From: Rhodopirellula sp. SM50
Lineage (GTDB): Bacteria > Planctomycetota > Planctomycetia > Pirellulales > Pirellulaceae
Length of the DNA: 64,000 nt
NCBI RefSeq assembly: GCF_002289565.1
Contig: NZ_NTFY01000062.1
Coordinates: 1 to 64,000 of the forward strand
Reading direction: 5' to 3'
Below are positions 44,129 to 53,087 of the stretch, in pieces; positions within the stretch are counted from its first letter, which is position 1, and each line of letters starts with the position of its first letter. Position numbers and translations under genes: made by a program. The notes under the pieces are model-generated. The model saw nothing but the letters and a program-made list of their open reading frames with translations, was not told where the DNA came from and made no database searches.

Positions 44129-45247
44129 ATGTCCAAACCTGTTCGCGTCGCAATGATTGGCCTCGGCTTTGGCGCCGAATTCATTCCGATCTATCAAGCG
44201 CATGCCGGCGCCGAAGTCGTCGCGATTTGCCGACGAAACGAAGTCGAATTGAACAAGGCGGCCGACCAATTTGGGATCGAGAAACGCTTCACCGACTACG
44301 CGGAACTGCTGGCCGATCCTGACATCGATTACGTCCACATCAACAGCCCGATTCCCGATCACGCGTGGATGTCGCTGCAAGCACTCGATGCGGGCAAGCA
44401 TGTGATGTGCACGGTGCCGATGGCAACGACGATCGACGAATGCCGTCAGATCGTTGACAAGGTCAAGGAGACGGGGTTGAAGTACATGATGGCCGAGACG
44501 GTCGTCTACAGTCGCGAGTTCTTGTTCATCAAACAGATGTACGAGAGTGGCGAACTGGGTAAGATCCAACACCTGGCCGCATCGCACCCGCAAGACATGG
44601 ACGGTTGGCCGAGTTACTGGGAAGAGATGATCCCGATGCATTACGCGACACACGTCGTCAGCCCTTGCCTGGGTCTGACCAACGCACTGGCCGAATACGT
44701 CAGTTGTTTCGGGTCCGGCGAAGTCCGCGAGTCGATTGCCAAGAAGTCGGGGAATCGATTTGCGGTCGAGACCTGTCATATCAAACTGAAAGACAGCGAT
44801 CTTTCGGCGCACATCTGGCGTTTCCTGTATGACGTCGCCCGCCAATATCGCGAGAGCTTTGACGTTTATGGAACGAAGAAGAGTTTCGAGTGGACATTGA
44901 TCGAAAACGAACCACACGTCCTGCACACCGCAAAGAAACCGGAATCGGAGATCGCTGAAAAGATCGAAGTGCCCGACTTTGCCCATCTGCTGCCGGCCGA
45001 AATTCAAAAGTTCACGCTGCCATCGGAAATCCACGACGCCGGCCACTTGTCATTCGTCCAAGGTGGCGGACACGGCGGATCACACCCGCACCTGGTTCAC
45101 GAAATGGTCAGCGCGGTCAGCGAAGATCGCGATCCCTGGCCCAACGCCGTCACCAGCGCCAACTGGACGTGCGTCGGTTTGTGTGCACACGAGTCGGCAA
45201 CCAAGGGCGGCGAGATCGTCAAGTTGCCAGAGTTCACACTGCAGTAG
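44129..45247 (+). CDS. Gfo/Idh/MocA family oxidoreductase, cytosolic
   Basis: This 372-residue NAD(P)-dependent oxidoreductase lacks an export signal. The Rossmann start is RVAMIGLGFGAEFIPIYQAHAGAEVVAICRR. The family YVHINSPIPDHAWMSLQALDAGKHVMCTVPMATT block is present, with VP in place of the usual EKP lysine region, so the conserved catalytic lysine is not at its standard place. Later blocks are SREFLFIKQMYESGELGKI and MIPMHYATHVVSPCL. AAGG precedes the ATG. It is probably regulated by the divergent XylR-like protein and likely oxidises a sugar or inositol derivative. queG overlaps its stop codon. Confidence 0.88.
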   Translation: MSKPVRVAMIGLGFGAEFIPIYQAHAGAEVVAICRRNEVELNKAADQFGIEKRFTDYAELLADPDIDYVHINSPIPDHAWMSLQALDAGKHVMCTVPMATTIDECRQIVDKVKETGLKYMMAETVVYSREFLFIKQMYESGELGKIQHLAASHPQDMDGWPSYWEEMIPMHYATHVVSPCLGLTNALAEYVSCFGSGEVRESIAKKSGNRFAVETCHIKLKDSDLSAHIWRFLYDVARQYRESFDVYGTKKSFEWTLIENEPHVLHTAKKPESEIAEKIEVPDFAHLLPAEIQKFTLPSEIHDAGHLSFVQGGGHGGSHPHLVHEMVSAVSEDRDPWPNAVTSANWTCVGLCAHESATKGGEIVKLPEFTLQ

Positions 45248-46395
45248 TGAATCGAAAACCGGCTGGCGCTCAGCCACAGCGTGTGAAGCCACAGCACGAG
45301 AAGGCGCAGGGTGAACCGTCCAATGGTGCGCAGCCCCATCGTGCTGATTCCTACCCTGATCCCGTCGACTGGCTGCCGCTGTTTCGACAGCGGGCGGCGG
45401 ACTTGGGGTTCATCAACGCCGGAATCACCCCGGCGGTGGATTCGGCCGGCTTCACCGAGCTTGTGAAATGGATCGAGTCGGGATACGCGGCCGGAATGCA
45501 ATACTTTGCCGACCGCTTGGACGCCTACCGCAACGCCGACGGGGTGATGGCGGGGACCAAGAGCATCATTGTGTTGGCGTATCCTTATCCGGCCGATGCC
45601 GACGCCGCAGCGGCGGACGGACTGGGATCGGTAGCCCGCTACGTCTGGCCGGGCGCCGACTATCACGACACGATCCATGCCAAACTGAAACAACTCAAAC
45701 GTCTGGTCGCTGAGCTTGCGCCAACTGTTTCCACCCGCGGTTGCATCGACACCGCTCCGTTGATGGAACGCGAACTGGCACAACTGGCCGGGCTTGGCTG
45801 GCGTGGCAAGAACACGCTGCTGCTCCATCGCCAACACGGCAGTTACTTCTTTCTGGCATGTTTTTTGGTCGATGTCGAATTGCCCTATGACGCACCGCAC
45901 CACACCAGTCATTGCGGCACCTGCACGGCATGCCTGGACGCTTGCCCGACCGACGCCTTTCCCGCCCCCGGCGTGCTCGACGCCAGCCGCTGCATCAGCT
46001 ACCTGACGATCGAACACCGCGGCGCGATCCCGATGGAGTTGCGAGAGGGAATCGGTTCATGGGTCTTTGGCTGCGACGTCTGCCAAGAAGTTTGTCCGTG
46101 GAATCGCAAGCCGGCGCGACGAAGCGAAACGCCGGCGGAGCAACGGGTGCTCGATCGCATCGATCTCCAATCGCTGTTTGAAATCGACGAAGACACGTTT
46201 CGTGCCCGGTATCGCAAATCGCCGTTTTGGCGGACGCGGTTGCGGGGCATGCGCCGCAACGCAGCCATCGTGCTCGGCAACCAAGGCAACCCCGACGCGC
46301 TGCCCGCTCTCAAACGCGGCGCCGACGACGAAGACGAAGTCGTCGCCGAAGCCTGCCGCTGGGCGATCGAAAAAATCAGGCAGCCGCATCCCTAG
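45247..46395 (+). CDS. queG: epoxyqueuosine reductase
   Basis: This 382-residue cobalamin- and FeS-dependent enzyme carries out the last step of queuosine tRNA modification, reducing epoxyqueuosine to queuosine. The first cluster is CGTCTACLDACPTDAFPAP near residue 222, and the second is GCDVCQEVCPWN. The N-terminal cobalamin-binding region (ITPAVDSAGFTELVKWIESGYAAGMQYFADR) and the C-terminal HEAT-like helices are normal. The GTG at 45247 overlaps the Gfo/Idh stop by one base (TAGTG) and gives the family length; other in-frame starts lie inside that gene. Co-transcription with a sugar oxidoreductase looks like coupling by position, not by pathway. Confidence 0.92.
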   Translation: MNRKPAGAQPQRVKPQHEKAQGEPSNGAQPHRADSYPDPVDWLPLFRQRAADLGFINAGITPAVDSAGFTELVKWIESGYAAGMQYFADRLDAYRNADGVMAGTKSIIVLAYPYPADADAAAADGLGSVARYVWPGADYHDTIHAKLKQLKRLVAELAPTVSTRGCIDTAPLMERELAQLAGLGWRGKNTLLLHRQHGSYFFLACFLVDVELPYDAPHHTSHCGTCTACLDACPTDAFPAPGVLDASRCISYLTIEHRGAIPMELREGIGSWVFGCDVCQEVCPWNRKPARRSETPAEQRVLDRIDLQSLFEIDEDTFRARYRKSPFWRTRLRGMRRNAAIVLGNQGNPDALPALKRGADDEDEVVAEACRWAIEKIRQPHP

Positions 46396-46410
46396 CGAGC
46401 GGAAAAGGTT

Positions 46411-47601
46411 CTAACTCCGTTTCGATTCCAAGCACACCCGCAACACGTCGGCCAACCGCTCGTATTGATCCAGACTGTTGTACACCTGGGCCGATATCCG
46501 CAGACAGGGTAGCGTCCCGTTGAGCATGAAGATCGGCACCTCGATCGCATGCTCGTGAAAGATTCGACGCTGCAACCTGTTCGCGGACTCGCCGTCGCCC
46601 ACACCTTCGGCCGGCAAGGGAACCGACGCCAGACTGCCCAGCATGTCCGCCGGCGCGGGAAGATCACAACCGAGTGCGTCGAGCAACTTTTGCCGCCCCG
46701 CCAGAACAAGTGCGTGATTGTCACGCATCAACTGCGCCAACCCACCTTCTTTGAGCCCACACAGAAACTCGATCGCCGTCGGCATGGAAAGGATCGGCGT
46801 CGGGTCGTACGTTCCCACCCAATTGAATTCCGCCAGGAATGTCGTCTTGCCCAGCCCCGGTGAATTTGCACCATGACTGATCGTGGTCGGACGGACTTCG
46901 TGTTGCCAGTCGCGGCGCACGTACAGAAACCCCGATGTCTTGGGACCGCACAACCACTTGTGATGGTTGGCGGTGTAATAATCTGGATCCAAATCAGAAA
47001 GGTCCACGGGCACCATCCCCGGCGCATGCGCCCCGTCGACCATCACGCGCACGCCGCGACGATGTGCCAGTTCAATCAGTTCCTTGACGGGCAAGACCAA
47101 GCCGGTCGGACTGGTGACATGATCGATCAACAGCAACCGCGTCTTGGACGAGAGCGTCGCATCGATTGCCTCGATCACTTGTGTGCTTGATTTGATCGGG
47201 AACGGCAGTTCGGCGACCGAGACCGTGGCGCCGCAGCGCTCGGCTGCGTATCGCGCGGCATTGTTGCAGGCGTTGTAGCCGTGGTTGGTGATCACCACTT
47301 CGTCGCCGGTGGAAAGCGGAAATGATCGCAGCACCGCGTTGACGCCTTCGGTCGCGTTCCGCACGAACGCCAAATCAGCGGGATCGGCAGCGACAAGACG
47401 ACCGATGCAATCACGGACCCGATCCAGTTTCGGCAACAGCGAGCGTTCCGGTCCCAGAAACTCTATCGGGTCGCATTCCAGCCGTTCGATCCATTCGCGC
47501 TGCGCATCCATGACGACCCTCGGCATCGCGCCAAAGGAGCCGTGGTTCAGGAAGGCGACGTCGGGGTTGAGACGCCAATGCGTTCGAAATGGATTTGACA
47601 C
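46411..47601 (-). CDS. class V aminotransferase-like PLP enzyme
   Basis: This 396-residue PLP-dependent enzyme of the class V (isopenicillin N epimerase/cysteine desulfurase-like) fold opens with HWRLNPDVAFLNHGSFGAMPRVV. It contains VMVDGAHAPGMVPVDLSDLDPDYY, and the PLP-lysine motif is ANHHKWLCGPKTSGFLYV. Its substrate is uncertain. The GTG at 47601 has GGGGGA 4 nt upstream and matches the normal family length. A start inside the neighbouring mobile element (47769) would add unlikely residues. Immediately upstream, a 15-bp unit (CACTGTCCCCCAATT on the plus strand) is repeated twice at 47601-47630, covering the start region. Confidence 0.85.
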   Translation of the reverse strand: MSNPFRTHWRLNPDVAFLNHGSFGAMPRVVMDAQREWIERLECDPIEFLGPERSLLPKLDRVRDCIGRLVAADPADLAFVRNATEGVNAVLRSFPLSTGDEVVITNHGYNACNNAARYAAERCGATVSVAELPFPIKSSTQVIEAIDATLSSKTRLLLIDHVTSPTGLVLPVKELIELAHRRGVRVMVDGAHAPGMVPVDLSDLDPDYYTANHHKWLCGPKTSGFLYVRRDWQHEVRPTTISHGANSPGLGKTTFLAEFNWVGTYDPTPILSMPTAIEFLCGLKEGGLAQLMRDNHALVLAGRQKLLDALGCDLPAPADMLGSLASVPLPAEGVGDGESANRLQRRIFHEHAIEVPIFMLNGTLPCLRISAQVYNSLDQYERLADVLRVCLESKRS

Positions 47602-47719
47602 ACTGTCCCCCAATTCACTGTCCCCCAATTCATCTTTCCGGCCTGCCCCGCCAAAAAGGTGTCCGACACCTTTTTGGCAAACCGCACGTTCTAGGCAATC
47701 TTGGGTGTCAGCGGCAAGA

Positions 47720-47865
47720 CTAGGCTCTGTCCCTAAAGTCCTGCGAGCGAAAAGGGGGTCAGGAGTCAATAGTGCGAAGCACCCGTAGGGCCGTTCCGGC
47801 TATTGACTCCTGACCCCGTTTTCGCGGTTTACTGGCTGTGAACGTCGTTTAGGGACAGAGCCTAG
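47720..47865. mobile_element. 146-bp MITE-like element, copy 2 (inverted)
   Basis: The same 17-bp terminal inverted repeats as copy 1 bound this element (CTAGGCTCTGTCCCTAA at 47720, complement at the right end). Its internal hairpin is GGGGTCAGGAGTCAATAG. It matches copy 1 in reverse orientation with 3 mismatches in 146 bp, so insertion of both was relatively recent. It lies upstream of the aminotransferase gene. The two copies could recombine and invert the 14-kb segment between them. Confidence 0.85.
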
Positions 47866-48061
47866 GTGACTTGCGGATCCCTCGGCAACGATTCGCCTTG
47901 GAGACATCCGTTAGCGGCGTCGGCGACAGAATGGATGCATGTGTGCGCTTTCGAGGCGGGTGTCACGCGTGTTACGCTATCGAGTTAAGATAGTGGATGG
48001 CTCAATGCTGATCAGACGCAGCTGTCCGTTTAACGTTTCTTTGCAAAGAGAGGGGCTTTTT

Positions 48062-48262
48062 GTGTTTGTTGAGAAATCGAAACCAAACCGGGACAACGAG
48101 TCAGTTTGTGAGCAAAAAGGGGGGGCGCAGCTCACGCACCTGGATGCTGCGGTCGATCGGGCGGCGGACCTTCAGGACTTGGTTTCTTACCTCCGCCGTG
48201 ACGCAGCGGACGATCCGATCCACTATCTGATCCGCAGCAATACGTCGGGTGACGGCGAATAA
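48062..48262 (+). CDS. small hypothetical protein
   Basis: This 66-residue frame starts with GTG preceded by AGAGAGG and runs with codon use resembling its neighbours in its second half (HLDAAVDRAADLQDLVSYLRR). It is soluble, mostly helical and slightly acidic. A longer frame could begin at ATG 48005, but that adds Arg/Cys-rich residues with poor codon bias. I cannot name a family. The rest of the 815-bp gap from 47602 to 48415 holds only the mobile element. Confidence 0.35.
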   Translation: MFVEKSKPNRDNESVCEQKGGAQLTHLDAAVDRAADLQDLVSYLRRDAADDPIHYLIRSNTSGDGE

Positions 48263-48415
48263 TGCCTGACCTCGTTTGAACAAAAACGCGAAAGATCCCC
48301 AAATTTTCTTTCCGGCCGCCCCAAGAACTCCGTTTGGGTGCCGAACAGAAGAGCGAAACCCGAGCCGACCCAATGAAGGCTCCCTTCGAACGCCAATTTT
48401 TGGGGATCTAAGTCC

Positions 48416-49222
48416 ATGTTAAAGAAAGCCATCGTCGCCGGCGGTGCCGTCGCACTTTTGTCAAGTTTGGCCGTCGGTGTCCCGCTGGCCAGTTACACCC
48501 GCTGCGGAGTCAGTTGGCTTCGCGATTCTGCCAGCGACGCCGTCCCCCTGGAGTGGGAGCTGAAGCGGGCCCGTCAAATGATCAGCGATTTGAAGCCCGA
48601 GATCACGGACAACGCCAAACGGATTGCCCGCGAAAAAATCGAAGTCGTCCGGCTGGAAAAACAGTTGAATGAAACCGAATCTCGGCTGGCCTCGGCCCGC
48701 AACGACATCGAACGATTGACCGGCGATCTGGAAGGCGGCAACGAGTACTTTACCTACGCCGGGCGCACCTACACTTCGGTGCAAGTCCAAGACGACTTGA
48801 AGAATCGCTTCAAGCGTTTCAAGACGCGCCGGGCGACTGCGGATAAACTGCAACAAATGCTGACCGCTCGGCAGGCGACTTTGACTGCGGCACAACATCG
48901 CATGGAAGAGATGCTGAGCGCGAAACGCCAATTGGAAGTCGAGGTCGAGAACTTGCAAGCACGTTTGGGTGCACTTCGAGTGGCCCAGACGGCGAGTGAG
49001 CTGAGTTTGGATGACAGTCATCTGTCCCAAACCCGTCGACTGCTGGACGAGATCGAAACCCGTATCGACGTCGAAGAAGAAACGATGAGCGTGGATGCGG
49101 AATACTTTGGCGAAATCAACTTGGAAGAGTCCGGCGACGAAGACTTGCTGGACGACATCGCCAACTACTTCGATTCCGAGCCCAGCCAGCCCCAGGCCCT
49201 CGTCTCCATTCAATTGGACTGA
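48416..49222 (+). CDS. membrane-anchored coiled-coil protein
   Basis: This 268-residue protein has an N-terminal hydrophobic anchor (AIVAGGAVALLSSLAVGVPLASY) followed by a long coiled coil from residue 45 to 225. Examples are LKPEITDNAKRIAREKIEVVRLEKQLNETESRL and ATLTAAQHRMEEMLSAKRQLEVEVENLQARL. The C-terminus is an acidic tail. It resembles a PspA/scaffold-like helical protein in pattern but not in motif. It is the first gene of the 48.4-52.9 kb set and could tether the kinase module to the membrane; that role is inferred from position only. Confidence 0.7.
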   Translation: MLKKAIVAGGAVALLSSLAVGVPLASYTRCGVSWLRDSASDAVPLEWELKRARQMISDLKPEITDNAKRIAREKIEVVRLEKQLNETESRLASARNDIERLTGDLEGGNEYFTYAGRTYTSVQVQDDLKNRFKRFKTRRATADKLQQMLTARQATLTAAQHRMEEMLSAKRQLEVEVENLQARLGALRVAQTASELSLDDSHLSQTRRLLDEIETRIDVEEETMSVDAEYFGEINLEESGDEDLLDDIANYFDSEPSQPQALVSIQLD

Positions 49223-49298
49223 ACGTTGCGCCTGTTTGCCGAAAGAGTCTGTTCGCCGAAGTCGCTCGCAACCTTCGCTTCTCCTCTGCTCCTGTCCG

Positions 49299-49928
49299 AT
49301 GAACGAAACGATTCGCCCAACGACCGACACTGCTCAAACGTCCGCGTGGCGTTTGTGGATCGATCGTTGCGGCGGATTCGCGTTGTTGGCCGGAGACCGT
49401 GTGAGCGTCGGTGGCGCGCGATCGGATTCAACGACCGACATCCAGGTCCGCACCGATTGGCGGCGCTGCGAGGGGAACGTCGTTCGCCGCAACGGTGACT
49501 ATTTCTGGTCCGCTGCGGATGATCAAGCGGTACAACGACAGGATGCGGGTGGACAATTGCTGATTGACAACAGCGTGTTTCCGATCTCGGGTTCGGCCAC
49601 GCTCAGGCTGCATCAGCCCTCGCCGCTGTCGCGTTCAGCGATCCTGTCGCTGGATCCGCCCCATCGGTTTGACCAGCACGTCGATCAGGTGTTGTTAGTC
49701 GATCAAACCGTTTTGATCGGGCCGAGTGCCGGCGACCATATCCGTTGCACCGCACTGGACACGACGGCGGTGCTGGTGATTCGCGACGGACGCTGGCAAG
49801 CGAAGTTAAAACCCGGCGCGACGACGGCCGGATTGTCGCGTCGAACCACTCGACCGCAACCGGTCGACCTTGTCCCGGGACGCCGAGTCTCGATCGGTGA
49901 ACTCGACATGATGTTGGAAGAAGTATGA
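49299..49928 (+). CDS. FHA-domain-like protein upstream of a kinase
   Basis: This 209-residue protein appears to hold two degenerate FHA-like halves. The first is LWIDRCGGFALLAGDRVSVGGARSDSTTDIQV, near residues 18-50, with VVRRNGDYFW. The second is VLLVDQTVLIGPSAGDHIRCT near residue 130, with VIRDGRWQAKLKPG. FHA domains bind phosphothreonine; here the usual Ser-Arg-x-His of the first half is altered (RRCEGN), so binding may be weakened or lost. The stop codon overlaps the kinase start (ATGA), so the two are translated together. Pairing with a kinase supports a phosphorylation-read-out role. I treat the FHA call as probable. Confidence 0.6.
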   Translation: MNETIRPTTDTAQTSAWRLWIDRCGGFALLAGDRVSVGGARSDSTTDIQVRTDWRRCEGNVVRRNGDYFWSAADDQAVQRQDAGGQLLIDNSVFPISGSATLRLHQPSPLSRSAILSLDPPHRFDQHVDQVLLVDQTVLIGPSAGDHIRCTALDTTAVLVIRDGRWQAKLKPGATTAGLSRRTTRPQPVDLVPGRRVSIGELDMMLEEV

Positions 49929-52267
49929 AGACTCTCGCCCCCGAAACACGCACACTCGTTGGCCGAGACATGACAGAACAACCGATCGAGGCGGCCGACG
50001 TTGCCGCCAAGCCACAGGGCATCGGCAATCCCAATGGATCTCCGACTGACGACCAAGCGGAGAACACGCAGCGTCAGGGACGAAAGAGCAGAGCAGGACT
50101 TGCCGCGAAGTTCTTTCGATGCTGCCAACCGAAGTCCAAGGGGCGAGAGCCGAAAACCAGCCACCCCGATCCGCAATTTTCGGGTGACGGTTCCGTGAAT
50201 GAGGATAGAATGCAACCTGCGTTCACCGAAACCTCGCTCGGATTGCCCCCCGAAACTCGACCGATGTCCTTTACCTATGCCCCCGGTTCTCAGCCGCTGC
50301 CGCCGTACACGATACGGCGTGGAGTCGGTGTGGGGGGATTCGGCGAAGTCTATTTTGCGGTCAGCCAGGCGGGTAAAGAAGTCGCACTCAAGCGGATCCA
50401 ACGCAACCTGGAAATCGAGTTGCGTGGCGTCTCGCAGTGTTTGAATCTGAAGCATCCGAATCTGGTTTCCCTGTACGACATCTGCCGGGACGCCGACGGT
50501 GGGTCTTGGGTGGTGATGGAGTACGTGGCGGGGGCGAATCTGCGTGAGATTCTCGATCGCAACCCGGCTGGGTTGCCCGAGGCCGAGGCGCGGCGTTGGT
50601 TTGCCGGCATCGCCGCCGGCGTGGCCCATCTGCACAGTGCCGGTTTAGTGCACCGTGACTTGAAGCCCGGCAACATCTTCGATGATCTGGGGATCGTGAA
50701 GGTCGGTGACTACGGCTTGAGCAAATACATCTCGTCATCACAACGGGGCGGCCACACCGAGAGCGTGGGCACGTTTCACTACATGGCGCCGGAAATCGGT
50801 CGCGGCAAGTACGGTCGCGAGATCGACGTCTATGCACTGGGCATCATGCTCTACGAGCTGTTGACCGGACGCGTGCCCTTTGACGGCGAAAGCTGTCACG
50901 AAATCATCGTCAAACACCTCACGGCGCTACCGGATCTGTCCGCTGTGACGTCACCGTATCGGGAAACGATCCTGGCGGCCTTGGACAAGGATCCGGCGAA
51001 ACGACCGGCAACGATTGCCGATCTGGTTGCCCCGCTGGGACTTTCGCTCTCCGACGCCGCGGCGGTCCCCACCGTGGTCAGCGCGACCATCGGAGACGCC
51101 CCATCACCAGCCGGCGAACCGGGTTCACACGATCAGCGGCGGGGCACGTTGCAGGACAACGCGCGGGACAACGTGCGGGACAACGGCCGGTACGCCGAAG
51201 ACATCGATCCGGTGGTGGGACTGGAGTATTCCGATTCGGCCGCGGCGGCTCCGGCCTCGGTCGACGAACCGCTGCTGCGAGCGATCCGCTCGGCGGCCCA
51301 TGACTTACGTTGCTGGTGGAAATCGCTCGAGCAATCGCCGCGGTCCCGGTTTTGGATCGGCGCCTTCCTGGCATTTGTGCTGTTCATCAACACGCATTGG
51401 TTGTTGCCGGCCCTTTCGATCTTGGGTGCGTTCTACGTGCCGTACTACATCATTCGACAGATGGTGCTGCATTCGAGTGAACAGCCCAGCTATGCCAAGG
51501 CGCATCGGATTGCATCCCAAGCCGGCCCGTCCCACAAGGCCAGGACCAGGCAAGAATGGCGCAGCGAGGTGCGTCATCTGCTGCGGGCGAAGCATAACTT
51601 GGTGCGAATGGCGGAGCTGAACACGTCGTGGATCGCGTCGTCGTTGACGGTGTTGACGATGGCGGTTGCCGCCGGAGTGATCGGACTGCGCAGCGGCGAT
51701 GTCAGCGCCGTCGACGTGGCACCGTACTTCTGGATGGGCTTGGTGGTGCTGGTCGGGGCACAGGGCATCTTGGGACTGGGAAAACTTTGGGAACGCGATG
51801 ACGGCGAAGGGCTGCCCAGGCGATTAGTGCTGGCTGGGGTCGGTGCCGGAGTCGGATTGTTCGCCTATGCATTGAATGAATTTTTCCTGCTGTCGCTGGT
51901 TCCCGGCGGCAGCGAAATGCTGGGCTCTGAATTGCCGCAAGCGCTGTATCGTGAGGATTCGACAATTCGGGCGTCGGGCATGATGGCCCACTTCGCCTTG
52001 TTGTTTGGAGGCATCCGTTGGTGGAAGTCGGTTGATCCACTGCGGCGAACACGATTGAGTCTGTGGAGCGTGGCGGTCGTGTGCGTCGCGGCCTGGGGAG
52101 TCCAGCAATTGATTCCGGTCCCGCAACCGATGGGATTGCTGGTCGCCGGCGGGCTGGCGATGGCGACGCAAATGTCGGCCCCTTGGATCAACCCACGCAT
52201 GTTCGCGGCCAACCCGTGGCCGAGACGCAAGCATCCGTCACCCCGTCTTCGGGAGGCTAACGCATGA
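49925..52267 (+). CDS. multi-pass membrane Ser/Thr protein kinase with DYG motif
   Basis: This 780-residue protein has an N-terminal polar region, a kinase domain at about residues 127-385, and a C-terminal membrane domain with about six or seven hydrophobic helices (FWIGAFLAFVLFINTHWLLPAL; LWSVAVVCVAAWGVQQLIPV). Kinase motifs are VGVGGFGEVYFAV, EVALKRIQ, HRDLKPGN and APEIGRGKYG. The usual DFG is DYG (VKVGDYGLSK), a known conservative variant, so activity is likely kept. The C-terminal membrane domain is unusual, since most planctomycete kinases carry a single helix. It overlaps genes on both sides by ATGA and is the core of the operon. Confidence 0.9.
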   Translation: MKTLAPETRTLVGRDMTEQPIEAADVAAKPQGIGNPNGSPTDDQAENTQRQGRKSRAGLAAKFFRCCQPKSKGREPKTSHPDPQFSGDGSVNEDRMQPAFTETSLGLPPETRPMSFTYAPGSQPLPPYTIRRGVGVGGFGEVYFAVSQAGKEVALKRIQRNLEIELRGVSQCLNLKHPNLVSLYDICRDADGGSWVVMEYVAGANLREILDRNPAGLPEAEARRWFAGIAAGVAHLHSAGLVHRDLKPGNIFDDLGIVKVGDYGLSKYISSSQRGGHTESVGTFHYMAPEIGRGKYGREIDVYALGIMLYELLTGRVPFDGESCHEIIVKHLTALPDLSAVTSPYRETILAALDKDPAKRPATIADLVAPLGLSLSDAAAVPTVVSATIGDAPSPAGEPGSHDQRRGTLQDNARDNVRDNGRYAEDIDPVVGLEYSDSAAAAPASVDEPLLRAIRSAAHDLRCWWKSLEQSPRSRFWIGAFLAFVLFINTHWLLPALSILGAFYVPYYIIRQMVLHSSEQPSYAKAHRIASQAGPSHKARTRQEWRSEVRHLLRAKHNLVRMAELNTSWIASSLTVLTMAVAAGVIGLRSGDVSAVDVAPYFWMGLVVLVGAQGILGLGKLWERDDGEGLPRRLVLAGVGAGVGLFAYALNEFFLLSLVPGGSEMLGSELPQALYREDSTIRASGMMAHFALLFGGIRWWKSVDPLRRTRLSLWSVAVVCVAAWGVQQLIPVPQPMGLLVAGGLAMATQMSAPWINPRMFAANPWPRRKHPSPRLREANA

Positions 52268-52929
52268 AAACGCTCTTTCCCGCCGCGTCGGCCTGTTTCG
52301 TCGTCGCATTTGTCGCGTCGGTCGGACTTGCCGAATCGTCTCTCGAAGCCACCGCCCAGCGCGCCGGCAAGAACGTCTCCGAGCAGCCGATTTCCGAGTC
52401 ATCCGCTTCGGCCGATCCGGCGTCATCGGCCGAGCCGAAACAGACGGAGCTGTCGGTCGCCCCGATGCACCACGTGACCTATCCCGACGATCGGCCGTCG
52501 TGGCTTGAAATCGAACCGGACCTGCAGTCACCGGTCCACCGGTGGGTCGTGACCACGAGTGGCGCCGAGACGATGGAACAGTGTGAAGCGGAATTGGAGG
52601 TGCTCAAGCCCGCCGCGGTGGCGCTGTACATCAAAGAAACAACCGGCTGGGTGTGCGACGATGCGTTCCTGGATGAGCAGTGGATCGAAGACGAACTCGT
52701 CGATCGACGGTACGTCGGCACGCTGCAAATGGGTGATCGCCAATTGCACGAGATCGCGGTCGAGCTGACGTTCGATGCCGACAGCCGAAAACGCATTCGC
52801 AGAGCAATGAACAATTCGGTGGTCGGAGAGCGGTTGCGGGCCATGGCAGGTCTGTTTGCGTTAGCGCTCGTCGGGCTGTGTTGCACCGGAGGCGTGCTGG
52901 GGGTGTTTAGCCGGCGCTACGCGTCGTAG
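52264..52929 (+). CDS. type I membrane protein of the kinase operon
   Basis: This 221-residue protein has an N-terminal signal (LFPAASACFVVAFVASVGLAES) and a C-terminal helix (MAGLFALALVGLCCTGGVLGVFSRRY) with a short basic tail, so the middle 150 residues should be periplasmic. That middle contains RPSWLEIEPDLQSPVHRWVVTTSGAETMEQCEAEL and no motif I recognise. It overlaps the kinase gene by ATGA. It could be a sensor or substrate of the kinase; this is inference from the gene order. Confidence 0.7.
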   Translation: MKTLFPAASACFVVAFVASVGLAESSLEATAQRAGKNVSEQPISESSASADPASSAEPKQTELSVAPMHHVTYPDDRPSWLEIEPDLQSPVHRWVVTTSGAETMEQCEAELEVLKPAAVALYIKETTGWVCDDAFLDEQWIEDELVDRRYVGTLQMGDRQLHEIAVELTFDADSRKRIRRAMNNSVVGERLRAMAGLFALALVGLCCTGGVLGVFSRRYAS

Positions 52930-53087
52930 CGATTGGTCCTCGCGCTGTCTTTGCCACCGTCATTGGGCTGAGAATCGCGGTTTTTAGCAGTCGGGCCGCT
53001 GCGGTGGGATAGCCGATCGCGCACGCCTGTCTACAATCTGCGGTAAGCTTTCCTATTGGTGGTTCCCGGTGCCAGGCAGCAGAAACG

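Noticed and set aside
48416-52929. Type VI secretion or defence island reading of the kinase/FHA operon
   Set aside because: No secretion, nuclease or toxin gene is near; FHA plus kinase alone does not support it.
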